From contig CAZSNF010000002.1 of assembly GCA_964608315.1 (NCBI GenBank), forward strand, positions 1 through 64,000: DNA of 64,000 nt, given 5' to 3'. This DNA comes from VXPQ01 sp964608315 (lineage in GTDB: Bacteria; Bacteroidota; Rhodothermia; Rhodothermales; VXPQ01). The notes beneath the pieces are model-generated. The model did not search any database and was not told the DNA's origin. It saw nothing but the letters and a program-made list of their open reading frames with translations. Shown in pieces: positions 8,684 to 16,318 of this stretch. The first letter of the stretch is position 1; each line of letters opens with the position of its first letter. A program made the translations under genes and the position numbers.

Positions 8684-9366
8684 AACAATCGTTCGCAAGG
8701 TGGTTTGCAGGAGCATGGGCCGTTTTCGAGAAAGACCTGCGCCTCGAACTCCGCAATCGCCATGCGGCGGGCATGTTGCTGATGTTCGTCCCCGCCTCGA
8801 TCCTGCTCATCTTTTTCGCAGCGGGACAGGAGCCGCTCTCCCCCCGCATTCAGGCGGGCCTCCTGTGGATCGTGATTCTTTTTGCGGCGTCCATCGGCCT
8901 CGGGAGGTCGTTCGCAAGCGAGGCGGATCGCGATACGGCGCTCTTCTTGCGGCTGCACACCCGGGCCAGCATGGTTTACGCAGGCAAACTGCTCTTCAAT
9001 TTCCTCCTGATCCTGGCGCTGGACGTCGTAGCCGTTCTGACGATGATCCTGTTGCTGCATGTTCAGGTGGCGCATGGGGGATTGCTCGCCAGCGCCATCT
9101 TCCTCGGATCGCTCGGCCTGGCCGGCGCCACGACGCTGCTCGCTGCACTGATCGCGCAGGCCGCCACGCGCGGACCTTTGTTGCCGGTGTTGCTTTTTCC
9201 CCTGCTCGCGCCGCTGCTCATGTCGGCGGCGACGGCCACGCGCCATGCCCTGGAGGGAGGGGATGGATGGGGCGCCAGCGCGGAAGCCCTGACTACGCTG
9301 ACCGCCTTCGCCGGGGTCGCTATTACCGCCGCCGTGCTGCTTTTCGATTTCATATGGAATGATTGA
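8680..9366 (+). CDS. ccmB: Haem exporter subunit CcmB
   Basis: Permease of the CcmAB ABC complex that drives release of haem-loaded CcmE during cytochrome c maturation (System I), in the inner membrane. The 228 residues hold about six hydrophobic segments; the N-terminal AWAVFEKDLRLELRNR and the cytoplasmic loop SFASEADRDTALFLRL are typical. It overlaps murB by four bases. The ATPase gene ccmA is not in the window and must be elsewhere. Confidence 0.9.
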   Translation: MKQSFARWFAGAWAVFEKDLRLELRNRHAAGMLLMFVPASILLIFFAAGQEPLSPRIQAGLLWIVILFAASIGLGRSFASEADRDTALFLRLHTRASMVYAGKLLFNFLLILALDVVAVLTMILLLHVQVAHGGLLASAIFLGSLGLAGATTLLAALIAQAATRGPLLPVLLFPLLAPLLMSAATATRHALEGGDGWGASAEALTTLTAFAGVAITAAVLLFDFIWND

Positions 9367-9434
9367 ACGCATGCGTGATTTTCGCAATCCGCGCCGTATC
9401 TTGTCAGCCTGTTTACCATTCCCTTTTTCGCTGC

Positions 9435-10130
9435 ATGGCCGCTTCCGGGAAAACATACCGGCGTATCCGCAATATCATCCTTGCGTGGCTGACGCTGGTC
9501 GTACTGGGCGGATTCCTGCTCGATATCCCCCGAATCAACATTCTGGAGCACACGGCGCGGAATCTCTATTTCCACGTGCCGATGTGGTTCACGATGATGG
9601 CTGCGTTCTTCGTGTCGGCGTGGCGCTCGGCGCAATGCCTGACGACCCGCGACCCCCTGCGCGACACGCAGGCGCTGGAGGCGGCGCGGGTCGGGGCGGC
9701 ATTTGGCGTACTCGGACTGGCGACGGGTATCGTCTGGGCGCGCTTCACCTGGTACGTGGGGCAAGGAATCTGGTGGAATTTCGATCCCAAACAAACCATG
9801 GCCGCCGTGCAATTGCTGATTTACGGCGCCTACTTTACCCTGCGGTCCAGCGTGGAAGAACCTGAAAAGCGGGCGCGCGTCGCTGCCGTATACAACCTGT
9901 TCGCGGCGGCCTGCGTACCGTTTCTGCTGTATGTGCTCCCCCGTCAGATGGAGAGCCTGCATCCCGGCGCCGAAGGCAACCCGGCCTTCAGCGACATTAC
10001 CCACCCGACCATGCGGGTAGTGTTTTATGCGGCGGTCATCGGGTTCATCGGACTTTTCTGGATATTTTACACGCAGCGCGTCCGGCTGGCCGCCCTCAAG
10101 GAACGCATCGAAAACGCCTCCAGACCATGA
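9435..10130 (+). CDS. ccmC: Haem handling protein CcmC
   Basis: Inner-membrane protein that loads haem onto CcmE. The 231 residues give six membrane segments, the periplasmic haem-binding histidine in FHVPMWF near 60, the tryptophan-rich motif QGIWWNFDPKQT near 112, and a second candidate histidine in DITHPTMR near 188. The ATG at 9435 fits the family N terminus; a TTG at 9363 overlapping the ccmB stop would add 24 residues and cannot be excluded, because neither start has a clear ribosome-binding site. The next gene starts within the ccmC stop (ATGA). Confidence 0.9.
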   Translation: MAASGKTYRRIRNIILAWLTLVVLGGFLLDIPRINILEHTARNLYFHVPMWFTMMAAFFVSAWRSAQCLTTRDPLRDTQALEAARVGAAFGVLGLATGIVWARFTWYVGQGIWWNFDPKQTMAAVQLLIYGAYFTLRSSVEEPEKRARVAAVYNLFAAACVPFLLYVLPRQMESLHPGAEGNPAFSDITHPTMRVVFYAAVIGFIGLFWIFYTQRVRLAALKERIENASRP

Positions 10131-10393
10131 CGATTCACCCGATTCAGGAAGCGGATACGGCGTACGCCGCCGCGCCGTACGATTCCAGCTGGACTTCGCA
10201 GGACGTTCCGACGCAACCGCCGGACGCGCTGGAGCGAACCATGCTGGCCCAGGACAAACTCTATGTGGCGCTGGCGGTAGCGCTCATCATCTGGCTCGGG
10301 CTGGCGGCCTTCATCCTCCGGACCGACCGCAAGATCGACCGGCTGGAACGAAAACTGGACGCAGGCATTTCAGGGGAAGCGTCCTCGGAATAA
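10127..10393 (+). CDS. CcmD-like small membrane protein
   Basis: An 88-residue protein with about 40 polar N-terminal residues, one membrane segment (LYVALAVALIIWLGLAAFIL) and a charged tail DRKIDRLERKLD that could form a short coiled coil. The tail resembles the helical tail of CcmD, which helps release holo-CcmE. Position between ccmC and ccmE and the ATGA overlap with ccmC support this; the sequence itself is too short for certainty. Confidence 0.72.
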   Translation: MTIHPIQEADTAYAAAPYDSSWTSQDVPTQPPDALERTMLAQDKLYVALAVALIIWLGLAAFILRTDRKIDRLERKLDAGISGEASSE

Positions 10394-10511
10394 CCCGCCT
10401 CAGGATAATCAGATAACCGGGAAGCCAATCGGAGCGATAGAAGGCGACAGAACAGAGGATGCGCCGCGCTCCGATATCGCAAAATTCTCTTTACGCTACG
10501 CTGGCGCCGTC

Positions 10512-10931
10512 ATGAAGCCCAAAACGCTTGCCGGTCTTGTACTGATGCTTGGCTTCGCCGCACTGTTGTTCCTGAATTTCGGCGAGCAGGTCGGAGGATA
10601 CATGAATTTCGCCGAAGCCGAAAAGACGGGCGTGGAAGCGCATGTGGTCGGAACCTGGGTGGAGGCGGAGCGGTATGCGTACGACCGCGACCGGAATATC
10701 TTCAGTTTCCATATGCAGGACGAAGCGGGCGCCGTGCGCAAGGTGCACTACCCGCACCCGAAGCCCGCCAATTTCGAGGACGCCGAGCGCCTGGTCGTGC
10801 AGGGCGCCGCGGAAGGAGATGTGTTCGTGGCGCAACACATCCTCGTCAAATGCCCCTCCAAATACAACGACGGATCCGAATTCGGGGCTGCGAACGTAAA
10901 CAAGGGCAGCGTAGCGGTGTTTTTTATGTGA
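10512..10931 (+). CDS. ccmE: Cytochrome c maturation protein CcmE, CXXXY type
   Basis: Periplasmic haem chaperone anchored by an N-terminal helix (LAGLVLMLGFAALLFLNFG), followed by the OB-fold domain with VEAHVVGTWV, FSFHMQDEAG and DVFVAQHILVKCPSKY. The covalent haem site is C-P-S-K-Y near residue 115, that is CXXXY, in place of the HXXXY of proteobacterial CcmE. This variant is established in archaea, Desulfovibrio and some other lineages. The 139 residues are of normal length. It lies 118 bases after the CcmD-like gene and is probably on the same transcript. Confidence 0.92.
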   Translation: MKPKTLAGLVLMLGFAALLFLNFGEQVGGYMNFAEAEKTGVEAHVVGTWVEAERYAYDRDRNIFSFHMQDEAGAVRKVHYPHPKPANFEDAERLVVQGAAEGDVFVAQHILVKCPSKYNDGSEFGAANVNKGSVAVFFM

Positions 10932-10952
10932 CGATTTTCGTGGAAGCAGGCT

Positions 10953-11903
10953 ATGCGGATGTATTCCATTCATGCGCTTTGGGCTCTTGTCGCGTGCGTT
11001 TGCGCGGGCGGGTCGCTGTGCGCCGCTGCGGCGCAGGGCCAGGCGATCCGGGAAGGGTATCCGACGAAGGGCGTTTTGCAGGACGAGCCGACCTTGAGCC
11101 CCCCCCCCTTGCCTGAGGAATGCGATGCTTTCGCCATTCCCGACGAGTTCGGCGAGGGGTGCAGAGAGGGTAGCGAATACGAAGCGCCGGATGCGTTCGT
11201 AGGCGTCGCGCAAGCAGACGGTTTCCCGGACGGTCCGTCCGGCCCATCCAATCCTGTGCTTCGGTCGGCTCCGTTCATCGAGTGCCCCGCCGCCGTGTTC
11301 GTGGAAGAGCTGGAGACGGGCGTCATCGAGTGCCGCGCCTCGGACGAGGCGGGCGCCCGGTACAGATGGACGGAGACAGGCGGGCCGAAGAATTTTTTGA
11401 ACCTGACAAACATCCGTTCCCCGTTTTTCCTCGCATGGAAGCATACCCATCATTCGTTAATTCCCGATGGGGGAATCGTTCATGAATACAAGGCGAGCAT
11501 GCTTGATAGCCTGGGCGTTGAAGTTGCTTCCGACGAAGTTACGGTGACGATACTGGACCATCCGGATTTGATGACCTGCACGACGGAATACGAAGCATAC
11601 GCGGGCGATCCAGACATTCGACTCGAGTGCGACAACAAAGGAAACCAGGGCCGTTGGTTCTGGGACGTTGGGCCATCGCACAAGAGGGAGGGGGTACCGG
11701 ATCCCGCCAGGTCCTATCTGAGCTCGTTTAAATCGCCGAAGCCTCTTTTTCGCGTTCCGAAAGTCCTTGCGCCGGGCAAGGAGATAGAAAAATTCACATA
11801 TGAGGCATGTCTCTTTCAAGGCGTTATCCATCCCGTCATAGGAAAATACGAGATGATAGAGTCCGAAATATATCACGGTGACGGTGAAGAAAAAGCCTCC
11901 TGA
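10953..11903 (+). CDS. Secreted Ig-like protein, N-terminal part (frameshifted)
   Basis: Starts with a signal peptide (IHALWALVACVCAGGSLCAAAAQG) and continues as an exported, cysteine-containing protein with two sequences of the form ECPAAVFVEE-LETGVIECRASD and TCTTEYEAYAGDPDIRLECD, each followed by a W-containing core, in the style of Ig or PKD-like domains. The frame stops at 11903, but the next frame (from 11860 on) continues the same domain series with VTVKKKPPEVTIECADPDPVYEG, so this looks like the first third of one gene of about 880 codons broken by a +1 shift near 11866. A run of ten C residues at 11099-11108 lies inside this part. No function can be assigned. Confidence 0.7.
   Translation: MRMYSIHALWALVACVCAGGSLCAAAAQGQAIREGYPTKGVLQDEPTLSPPPLPEECDAFAIPDEFGEGCREGSEYEAPDAFVGVAQADGFPDGPSGPSNPVLRSAPFIECPAAVFVEELETGVIECRASDEAGARYRWTETGGPKNFLNLTNIRSPFFLAWKHTHHSLIPDGGIVHEYKASMLDSLGVEVASDEVTVTILDHPDLMTCTTEYEAYAGDPDIRLECDNKGNQGRWFWDVGPSHKREGVPDPARSYLSSFKSPKPLFRVPKVLAPGKEIEKFTYEACLFQGVIHPVIGKYEMIESEIYHGDGEEKAS
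11099..11108 (+). repeat. C10 homopolymer inside coding sequence
   Basis: Ten consecutive C bases encode part of SPPPL at about codon 50 of the secreted Ig-like protein. Tracts of this length are prone to slipped-strand mispairing and in surface protein genes commonly mark phase variation. Confidence 0.8.
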
Positions 11904-13590
11904 GGTTACGATCGAGTGCGCGGATCCCGATCCCGTCTACGAAGGGTCGGCGCCCGTCGTTCTGTCTTGCTCGGCTTCGGGCGCGCCGGAGGATTCGATT
12001 TCTTACGCATGGGAGGCGCGGGGCGCTACGGCGGATACGCAGCTTTTGAGCAAGACGGACATTTTGTCGCCGACGTTCTACGTGCCGGACGCCGTGGACA
12101 AGGACGAGACATACGAATATCTGTTGACGGTTTCTGCGGCGAACGCGAAAGACGGGAAGGCGGAGGTTACGGTTACGGTGCTCGACAGGCCCGAGCCGCC
12201 CGCTCCGCCCGCCGTCGCCTTCTCCGCCGATCCGACAGGGCTCGGCGTTACGGTAAGCGTCTCGTCCCTGCGCTTCGGCGCGCAGTCGGCGGATACGCAG
12301 CCGTCGCTGGACCCCTTGACGGGCCGCCTATCGACGCGCGCGTCGGGGCCTTACCATGCGGGCCGCATGACGCTGGCGCCAGACGGCGACCTCGCGCTCG
12401 ACGAGAACGGGGAGATCGTCGTGTCCATCGAGCTGGTTACGCCCGTAACGCTGCGCCGCGAAGGGGGCTCGGAGACGCTCGTGCTGATACCCCGCTGGTC
12501 GTACGCCGCCTCGTGCGACCAGCAGGCTTCCGAGTCGATCAGTGGCTCGGTCACGCAGGCGACGCTTTCGGAGTCGGACTGCCGCCTGCTGCTCTTTGGC
12601 GGCGACCTAGACCTGACGAACGCATCTCCGGGCCGCTATTCGGGGAATATAGAGGTGGTTCTTCGCACCAGCGTGGGCGAAGAGACGCGCTCTGCCGAGG
12701 CGACGGTTACGGTCGTGGCGGCGCGGCGCGCGATCGCGATAGGTCCGGGCGGCGCGCGCTTCGGCGCGGCGCGAGAGGTTCCCGCGGTCCTGACGCAGGA
12801 GCAGAGCCTGACGATATACCCGGACATGGCGTTCATGACGCGCGAGGAGCCCGCCGGCGCATTCGAGTTGTCGAATCCGTCGCTCGCGCCTCTGGAGATA
12901 TCGGTGTCTGCGCGCTTCGGTTACGCGGAAGCGACGCACGACGGTCGCGAGACGGTGGTGGAGAACAAGGACGCCTCTCTCCTCGGCGACTTGTCGGAGA
13001 TAGTGGATATTCATCCGCAGTTCCTGACGCTGGCTCCGGGCGAGGCGGCTGTCGTCCGGTACGGCGTGCGCGAGGAGTCGCTGGCGGCGACGCGCAAGGG
13101 GTACGCGGCCTTTTTCGAGATCACGTCTTCTCCCCGCCTGTACGCGCGTTCGGACCGGTTGTCGGCGACGGGCGGCAGGACGGCGCGCGCGACGCTGCGC
13201 GTTCCGGGAGCGTACGCTCCGGGCGGGGCGGCGGCGCGCCTGAGCGCGACGTTGCTGTCCTTGTCGGAGGACGCTTCGCCTGCGGCGACGTTTTTTATAG
13301 AGACGGAGGGCGTTCCTTTCGCGGGCGAGACGGCGGCGTACGACGGGCAGGGCCGGGAGCTGGGGCGCGCCGAGACGCTCGTTTACACGCGCAGCCGGAT
13401 GCGCATGCCTCTGGAGCGCCTGCCGGAGGGCGAAACCGTGTTCCTGCGCTTTACGCCGCGGGGGTCTGTTCGGGCGCCGGAGCCCGTGGTCGTTCCGTGG
13501 CGCGCACCGCAGCGGGAGCGGCGGGGCATAGGCGCCGCGCTGGACGACGGGAAGACGCCCTCCGCCGCAGCGCTCGCAGAAAGGCCCTGA
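11878..13590 (+). CDS. Secreted Ig-like protein, C-terminal part (frameshifted)
   Basis: A 570-codon frame starting with GTG at 11878 but lacking a signal peptide and beginning in mid-domain: VTIECADPDPVYEGSAPVVLSCSASG-APEDSISYAWEARG matches the Ig-like pattern of the preceding frame. Further on it has a beta-rich region with two similar stretches (AFSADPTGLGVTVSVSSLRFG and AIAIGPGGARFG), a DUF4402/pilus-like carbohydrate of unclear kind, and an Ig-like ending with LEISVSARFG and FLRFTPRG. It is best read as the downstream part of the gene that starts at 10953. Codon use is distinct (many TCG, GCG and CGC codons), and a second long frame is open on the same strand, as expected in high GC. Confidence 0.65.
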   Translation: MTVKKKPPEVTIECADPDPVYEGSAPVVLSCSASGAPEDSISYAWEARGATADTQLLSKTDILSPTFYVPDAVDKDETYEYLLTVSAANAKDGKAEVTVTVLDRPEPPAPPAVAFSADPTGLGVTVSVSSLRFGAQSADTQPSLDPLTGRLSTRASGPYHAGRMTLAPDGDLALDENGEIVVSIELVTPVTLRREGGSETLVLIPRWSYAASCDQQASESISGSVTQATLSESDCRLLLFGGDLDLTNASPGRYSGNIEVVLRTSVGEETRSAEATVTVVAARRAIAIGPGGARFGAAREVPAVLTQEQSLTIYPDMAFMTREEPAGAFELSNPSLAPLEISVSARFGYAEATHDGRETVVENKDASLLGDLSEIVDIHPQFLTLAPGEAAVVRYGVREESLAATRKGYAAFFEITSSPRLYARSDRLSATGGRTARATLRVPGAYAPGGAAARLSATLLSLSEDASPAATFFIETEGVPFAGETAAYDGQGRELGRAETLVYTRSRMRMPLERLPEGETVFLRFTPRGSVRAPEPVVVPWRAPQRERRGIGAALDDGKTPSAAALAERP

Positions 13591-13783
13591 AAAAGTCCGG
13601 CGCGGCGCTTGCGGAAAAGCCATGAGGAAGCCCGGGCCGTCATGGAGTCCAGCGGGCCGGCGCCCGGAAGATTTCGCCGCCCGTTTGCAGCCGGCGCTCG
13701 CCGGGCGCGCGGCCCCTCCCGGCGAGACGAAGAAGCAAGTCGCGACGCGCCGCCGGAGCGTGGACCGCGAATGCGGGTTTAAA

Positions 13784-13814
13784 AATTTAACCGCTTGATT
13801 TTCGAGGTTAAATT
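13784..13814. terminator. AT-rich inverted repeat between convergent genes
   Basis: Perfect 9-bp arms AATTTAACC (13784-13792) and GGTTAAATT (13806-13814) around a 13-base loop lie between the end of the Ig-like gene and the end of mgtE. Both arms are followed by A/T-rich bases, so the hairpin could terminate transcription from both sides. Confidence 0.5.
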
Positions 13815-13816
13815 AT

Positions 13817-13832
13817 TTAGGGATACTCTACA
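13817..13832 (+). repeat. Short solo end of the dispersed element
   Basis: AGGGATACTCTACAAA matches only the first twelve bases of the terminal repeat and abuts the mgtE stop codon (the CTA at 13828 is the complement of TAG). Significant only because similar ends lie at other stop codons. Confidence 0.3.
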
Positions 13833-15225
13833 AATAGATCAGCGTCGCCAGCAGAAAAAATACTCCCAGACCAAGAATGTCGTTGCTCGTGGTTATAAAG
13901 GGGCCAGTGGCGAGGGCCGGGTCTATCTTCATGCGATGAAGCAACAAGGGCACCGTGGCGCCGATGATCGTGGCCAGCACAATCACGGTCAACATAGACA
14001 GGGAAGCCGTCAGCGCAAGCAACTCGAGCGTTGCGTCGCCGACCGGCAGCGTCATGACCGCCGCGCCAAGAACAAGCGCCAGCGCCAACCCGTTCAGAAG
14101 CGACACGCACAATTCCTTGCCGAGTCGCCGCGCCACATCGCTTGCCCACAACTCCCCGCTGGCCAGGCCCTGCACGACAATGGCCGAGCTCTGAATGCCC
14201 GCATTGCCCGCCATCGCCATAACGATGGGAATGAACGCGGCCAGAATAACCGCCTGTTCGAGCGCATTTTCGAACTGCCCGATGACGAGACCGGAAAGGC
14301 CCGCCCCCACCATGCCAATGAGCAACCAGGGCAACCGCCCGCGAATCACCCGAAACACGGAATCGGAGGGTTCCTCGCTGCCGGACATGCCGCTCATGCG
14401 CTGAATGTCTTCCTCCGCCTCGTCCCGAATAACGTCCACGATGTCGTCGATGGTGATCCGGCCCAGCATTTCGCCCCTTGCGGTCGCCACGGGCAAGGAC
14501 ACCAGATCGTACCGCTGCATGATGCGCGCTACTTCTTCCTGATCGATTTCGGGCGTAACCGTAATGAAATCCCGGTCCATGATTTCGGATACGGGCGTAT
14601 CGGCCAGCGTCAGCAACAAATTCTTCAGGGAAACGACGCCCTGCAATTTCCCCTGCGCATCGCGTACGAATACGGCGAACACCGCCGCCACGGTTTCGGC
14701 GTTGCGGCGCACTTCCTCCGTCGCTTCCGCCACAGTCCACGTTTCAGGCACGATAACGTACTCCGCGCCCATGATCCCCCCGGCGGATTCCTCGTCGTAA
14801 TGGAGCAGCGACTGCACATCCTCGCTGCGATCCAGCAAGGGAAGCACTTCGGCGGCCAGCTCGTCCGGCAAATCCGCCATGACGTCGGCGGCGTCGTCCG
14901 TCTCGAGATGGCTCAGCAGTTCCTTGAGCCGCTCCGGATGCGTTTCCTCAAGAAGCCGCATGCGCAACTCCTCGTCGAGGTCGGCCAGCACCAGTCCCGC
15001 CTGTTCGCCCGGCAACCATCCGAACAGGGTCTCGCGTTCTCCGGCGGGAAGATAATTCAACAGCCGAGCCAGGTCCGCCGGATGCAAACGGGCCGCTATG
15101 CGCACCGCCTCCGCCCGATCTCCCGACGCCATCAGCGTTTCGAGACGCTCGGCCAATTCGTCGTCGATCGCGGGAGGAGACGCGGAAAGTTCCTCGTCTC
15201 GAACGGTATCCTGAACATGCTCCAT
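13828..15225 (-). CDS. mgtE: Magnesium transporter MgtE
   Basis: Inner-membrane Mg2+ channel. The 465 residues show the N-terminal superhelical domain (LHPADLARLLNYLP, ETDDAADVMADLPDELAAEVL), two CBS domains (VSEIMDRDFITVTPE, EEVARIMQRYDLVSLPV) that gate the channel by binding Mg2+, a plug helix and five membrane segments including AFIPIVMAMAGNAGIQSS, the pore signature. The ATG at 15225 was preferred; an ATG nine codons upstream would overlap rsmA. Transcribed after rsmA with a 14-base gap. The stop codon lies at the end of a solo terminal repeat. Confidence 0.95.
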   Translation of the reverse strand: MEHVQDTVRDEELSASPPAIDDELAERLETLMASGDRAEAVRIAARLHPADLARLLNYLPAGERETLFGWLPGEQAGLVLADLDEELRMRLLEETHPERLKELLSHLETDDAADVMADLPDELAAEVLPLLDRSEDVQSLLHYDEESAGGIMGAEYVIVPETWTVAEATEEVRRNAETVAAVFAVFVRDAQGKLQGVVSLKNLLLTLADTPVSEIMDRDFITVTPEIDQEEVARIMQRYDLVSLPVATARGEMLGRITIDDIVDVIRDEAEEDIQRMSGMSGSEEPSDSVFRVIRGRLPWLLIGMVGAGLSGLVIGQFENALEQAVILAAFIPIVMAMAGNAGIQSSAIVVQGLASGELWASDVARRLGKELCVSLLNGLALALVLGAAVMTLPVGDATLELLALTASLSMLTVIVLATIIGATVPLLLHRMKIDPALATGPFITTSNDILGLGVFFLLATLIYL

Positions 15226-15239
15226 ACGGGGCGCAAAGA

Positions 15240-16037
15240 TTACGGGAAACAAATATCGGCGGCCTCAAGATAACGCGCCAGCGCGACAAACTCTTCAGGG
15301 GTCAATTCTTCGGGCCGCCGCGCATCCAGCCCATACGGAAGAACAACGCCCGCCTCGCCTTTGGTCCAGCGTTCCAGGCTATTGCGAAGCGTTTTGCGGC
15401 GCTGGTTGAAAGCAGTCCGAACCACGCTGCGAAAAAACGCCATATCCACGCCTTCGGGGGCCTTCTCCTTGCCCGCAAAGGTCAGGCGCGCCACGGCGCT
15501 GGTCACGGCGGGACGAGGGTAAAACACCTGATGAGAAACCCGAAACAGCCTTTCGGGACGCGCCAGCGCCTGAAAAAACACGCTCAAAATGCCGTAGTCC
15601 CTGGTCCTGGGAACCGCCACGAGGCGTTCGACCACCTCCCGTTGCATCATCGCGACGACTTCCTGCACGACGTCCCGCGCATCCAGCAGGCTGAACAGGA
15701 CAGGACTGGTCACATTGTACGGAAGATTCCCCACCACAAACATCGGCGCGCCCTTCTCCCGCGCCAACGCCCGCCAATCCGCCTCCAGCACATCCATCTG
15801 CCTCACATCGACCCCCGGGTGCGCATCCCGCAGGAACGCCACGGCCCGCGCGTCTATCTCGATCGCGGTAAACGCAGCGAACCGCTCCCGGAGCAATCCC
15901 GTAAGCGCCCCCTTGCCCGGCCCGATTTCCACGACATGCGCCGCGCGCGGCGCCCGCAACGCGGCAACGATCTTGCGCGCCACGTTCGGATCGCGAAGGA
16001 AATGTTGTCCGAGCGATTTTCTGGGGGCGAAAGACAT
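15240..16037 (-). CDS. rsmA: 16S rRNA (A1518/A1519-N6) dimethyltransferase
   Basis: KsgA, which dimethylates two adenines in helix 45 of 16S rRNA during small-subunit assembly. The 265 residues carry KSLGQHFLRDPNVARKI, the SAM motif VVEIGPGKGALTGLL near 37, IEIDARAVAFL, and the catalytic NLPYNVTSPVL near 105; the C-terminal domain contains VRTAFNQRRKTLRNSL. The full dispersed repeat begins 19 bases upstream of the start codon at 16037. It probably forms an operon with mgtE. Confidence 0.96.
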   Translation of the reverse strand: MSFAPRKSLGQHFLRDPNVARKIVAALRAPRAAHVVEIGPGKGALTGLLRERFAAFTAIEIDARAVAFLRDAHPGVDVRQMDVLEADWRALAREKGAPMFVVGNLPYNVTSPVLFSLLDARDVVQEVVAMMQREVVERLVAVPRTRDYGILSVFFQALARPERLFRVSHQVFYPRPAVTSAVARLTFAGKEKAPEGVDMAFFRSVVRTAFNQRRKTLRNSLERWTKGEAGVVLPYGLDARRPEELTPEEFVALARYLEAADICFP

Positions 16038-16055
16038 AAGGATAGCCAGGGCCTG

Positions 16056-16318
16056 TTAAGGATGCTCTGATTAAATGTGCAAAGTTCAGAGGCTGCGAGA
16101 GGCGCTCTGGCAAGGAATGACGAAGCAATGCGGCAGGCCCCGCATAATGAGGAATGACACAGCCAGCGCGTCTCTCACAGCCTCTCGAAGGGCGCTTCAC
16201 GTTCGCCATGCACCGAATTCGAAGCGTTTACCGCTGATTGCAACGACGCCATCATGACGTTCTTTGCGCACGAACGCGAAGCGTTGATCGAAGTAGATTT
16301 AATCAGAGTATCCATAAG
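16056..16318 (+). repeat. Full-length 263-bp dispersed inverted-repeat element, copy A
   Basis: Begins TTAAGGATGCTCTGATTAAAT and ends with the inverted form ATTTAATCAGAGTATCCATAA, two mismatches in 21. Inside are a long imperfect stem (about 16088-16111 with 16162-16185), a nested 6-bp stem ATGCGG/CCGCAT (16128-16145) and a second foldback GCGCTTCACGTTCG with CGAACGCGAAGCG. The length equals that of copy B exactly. No protein is encoded. The right end overlaps the end of the TPR gene. It looks like a miniature inverted-repeat element or a structured RNA unit. Confidence 0.85.

Noticed and set aside
11860..11903. Programmed ribosomal frameshift
   Set aside because: No slippery heptamer, stop-proximal pausing signal or downstream pseudoknot is evident; a single-base insertion explains the change more simply.
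11916..13625. Second 569-codon plus-strand frame over the Ig-like gene
   Set aside because: Composition is Arg/Gly-rich; the other frame has Ig-like domains, so this is a shadow.
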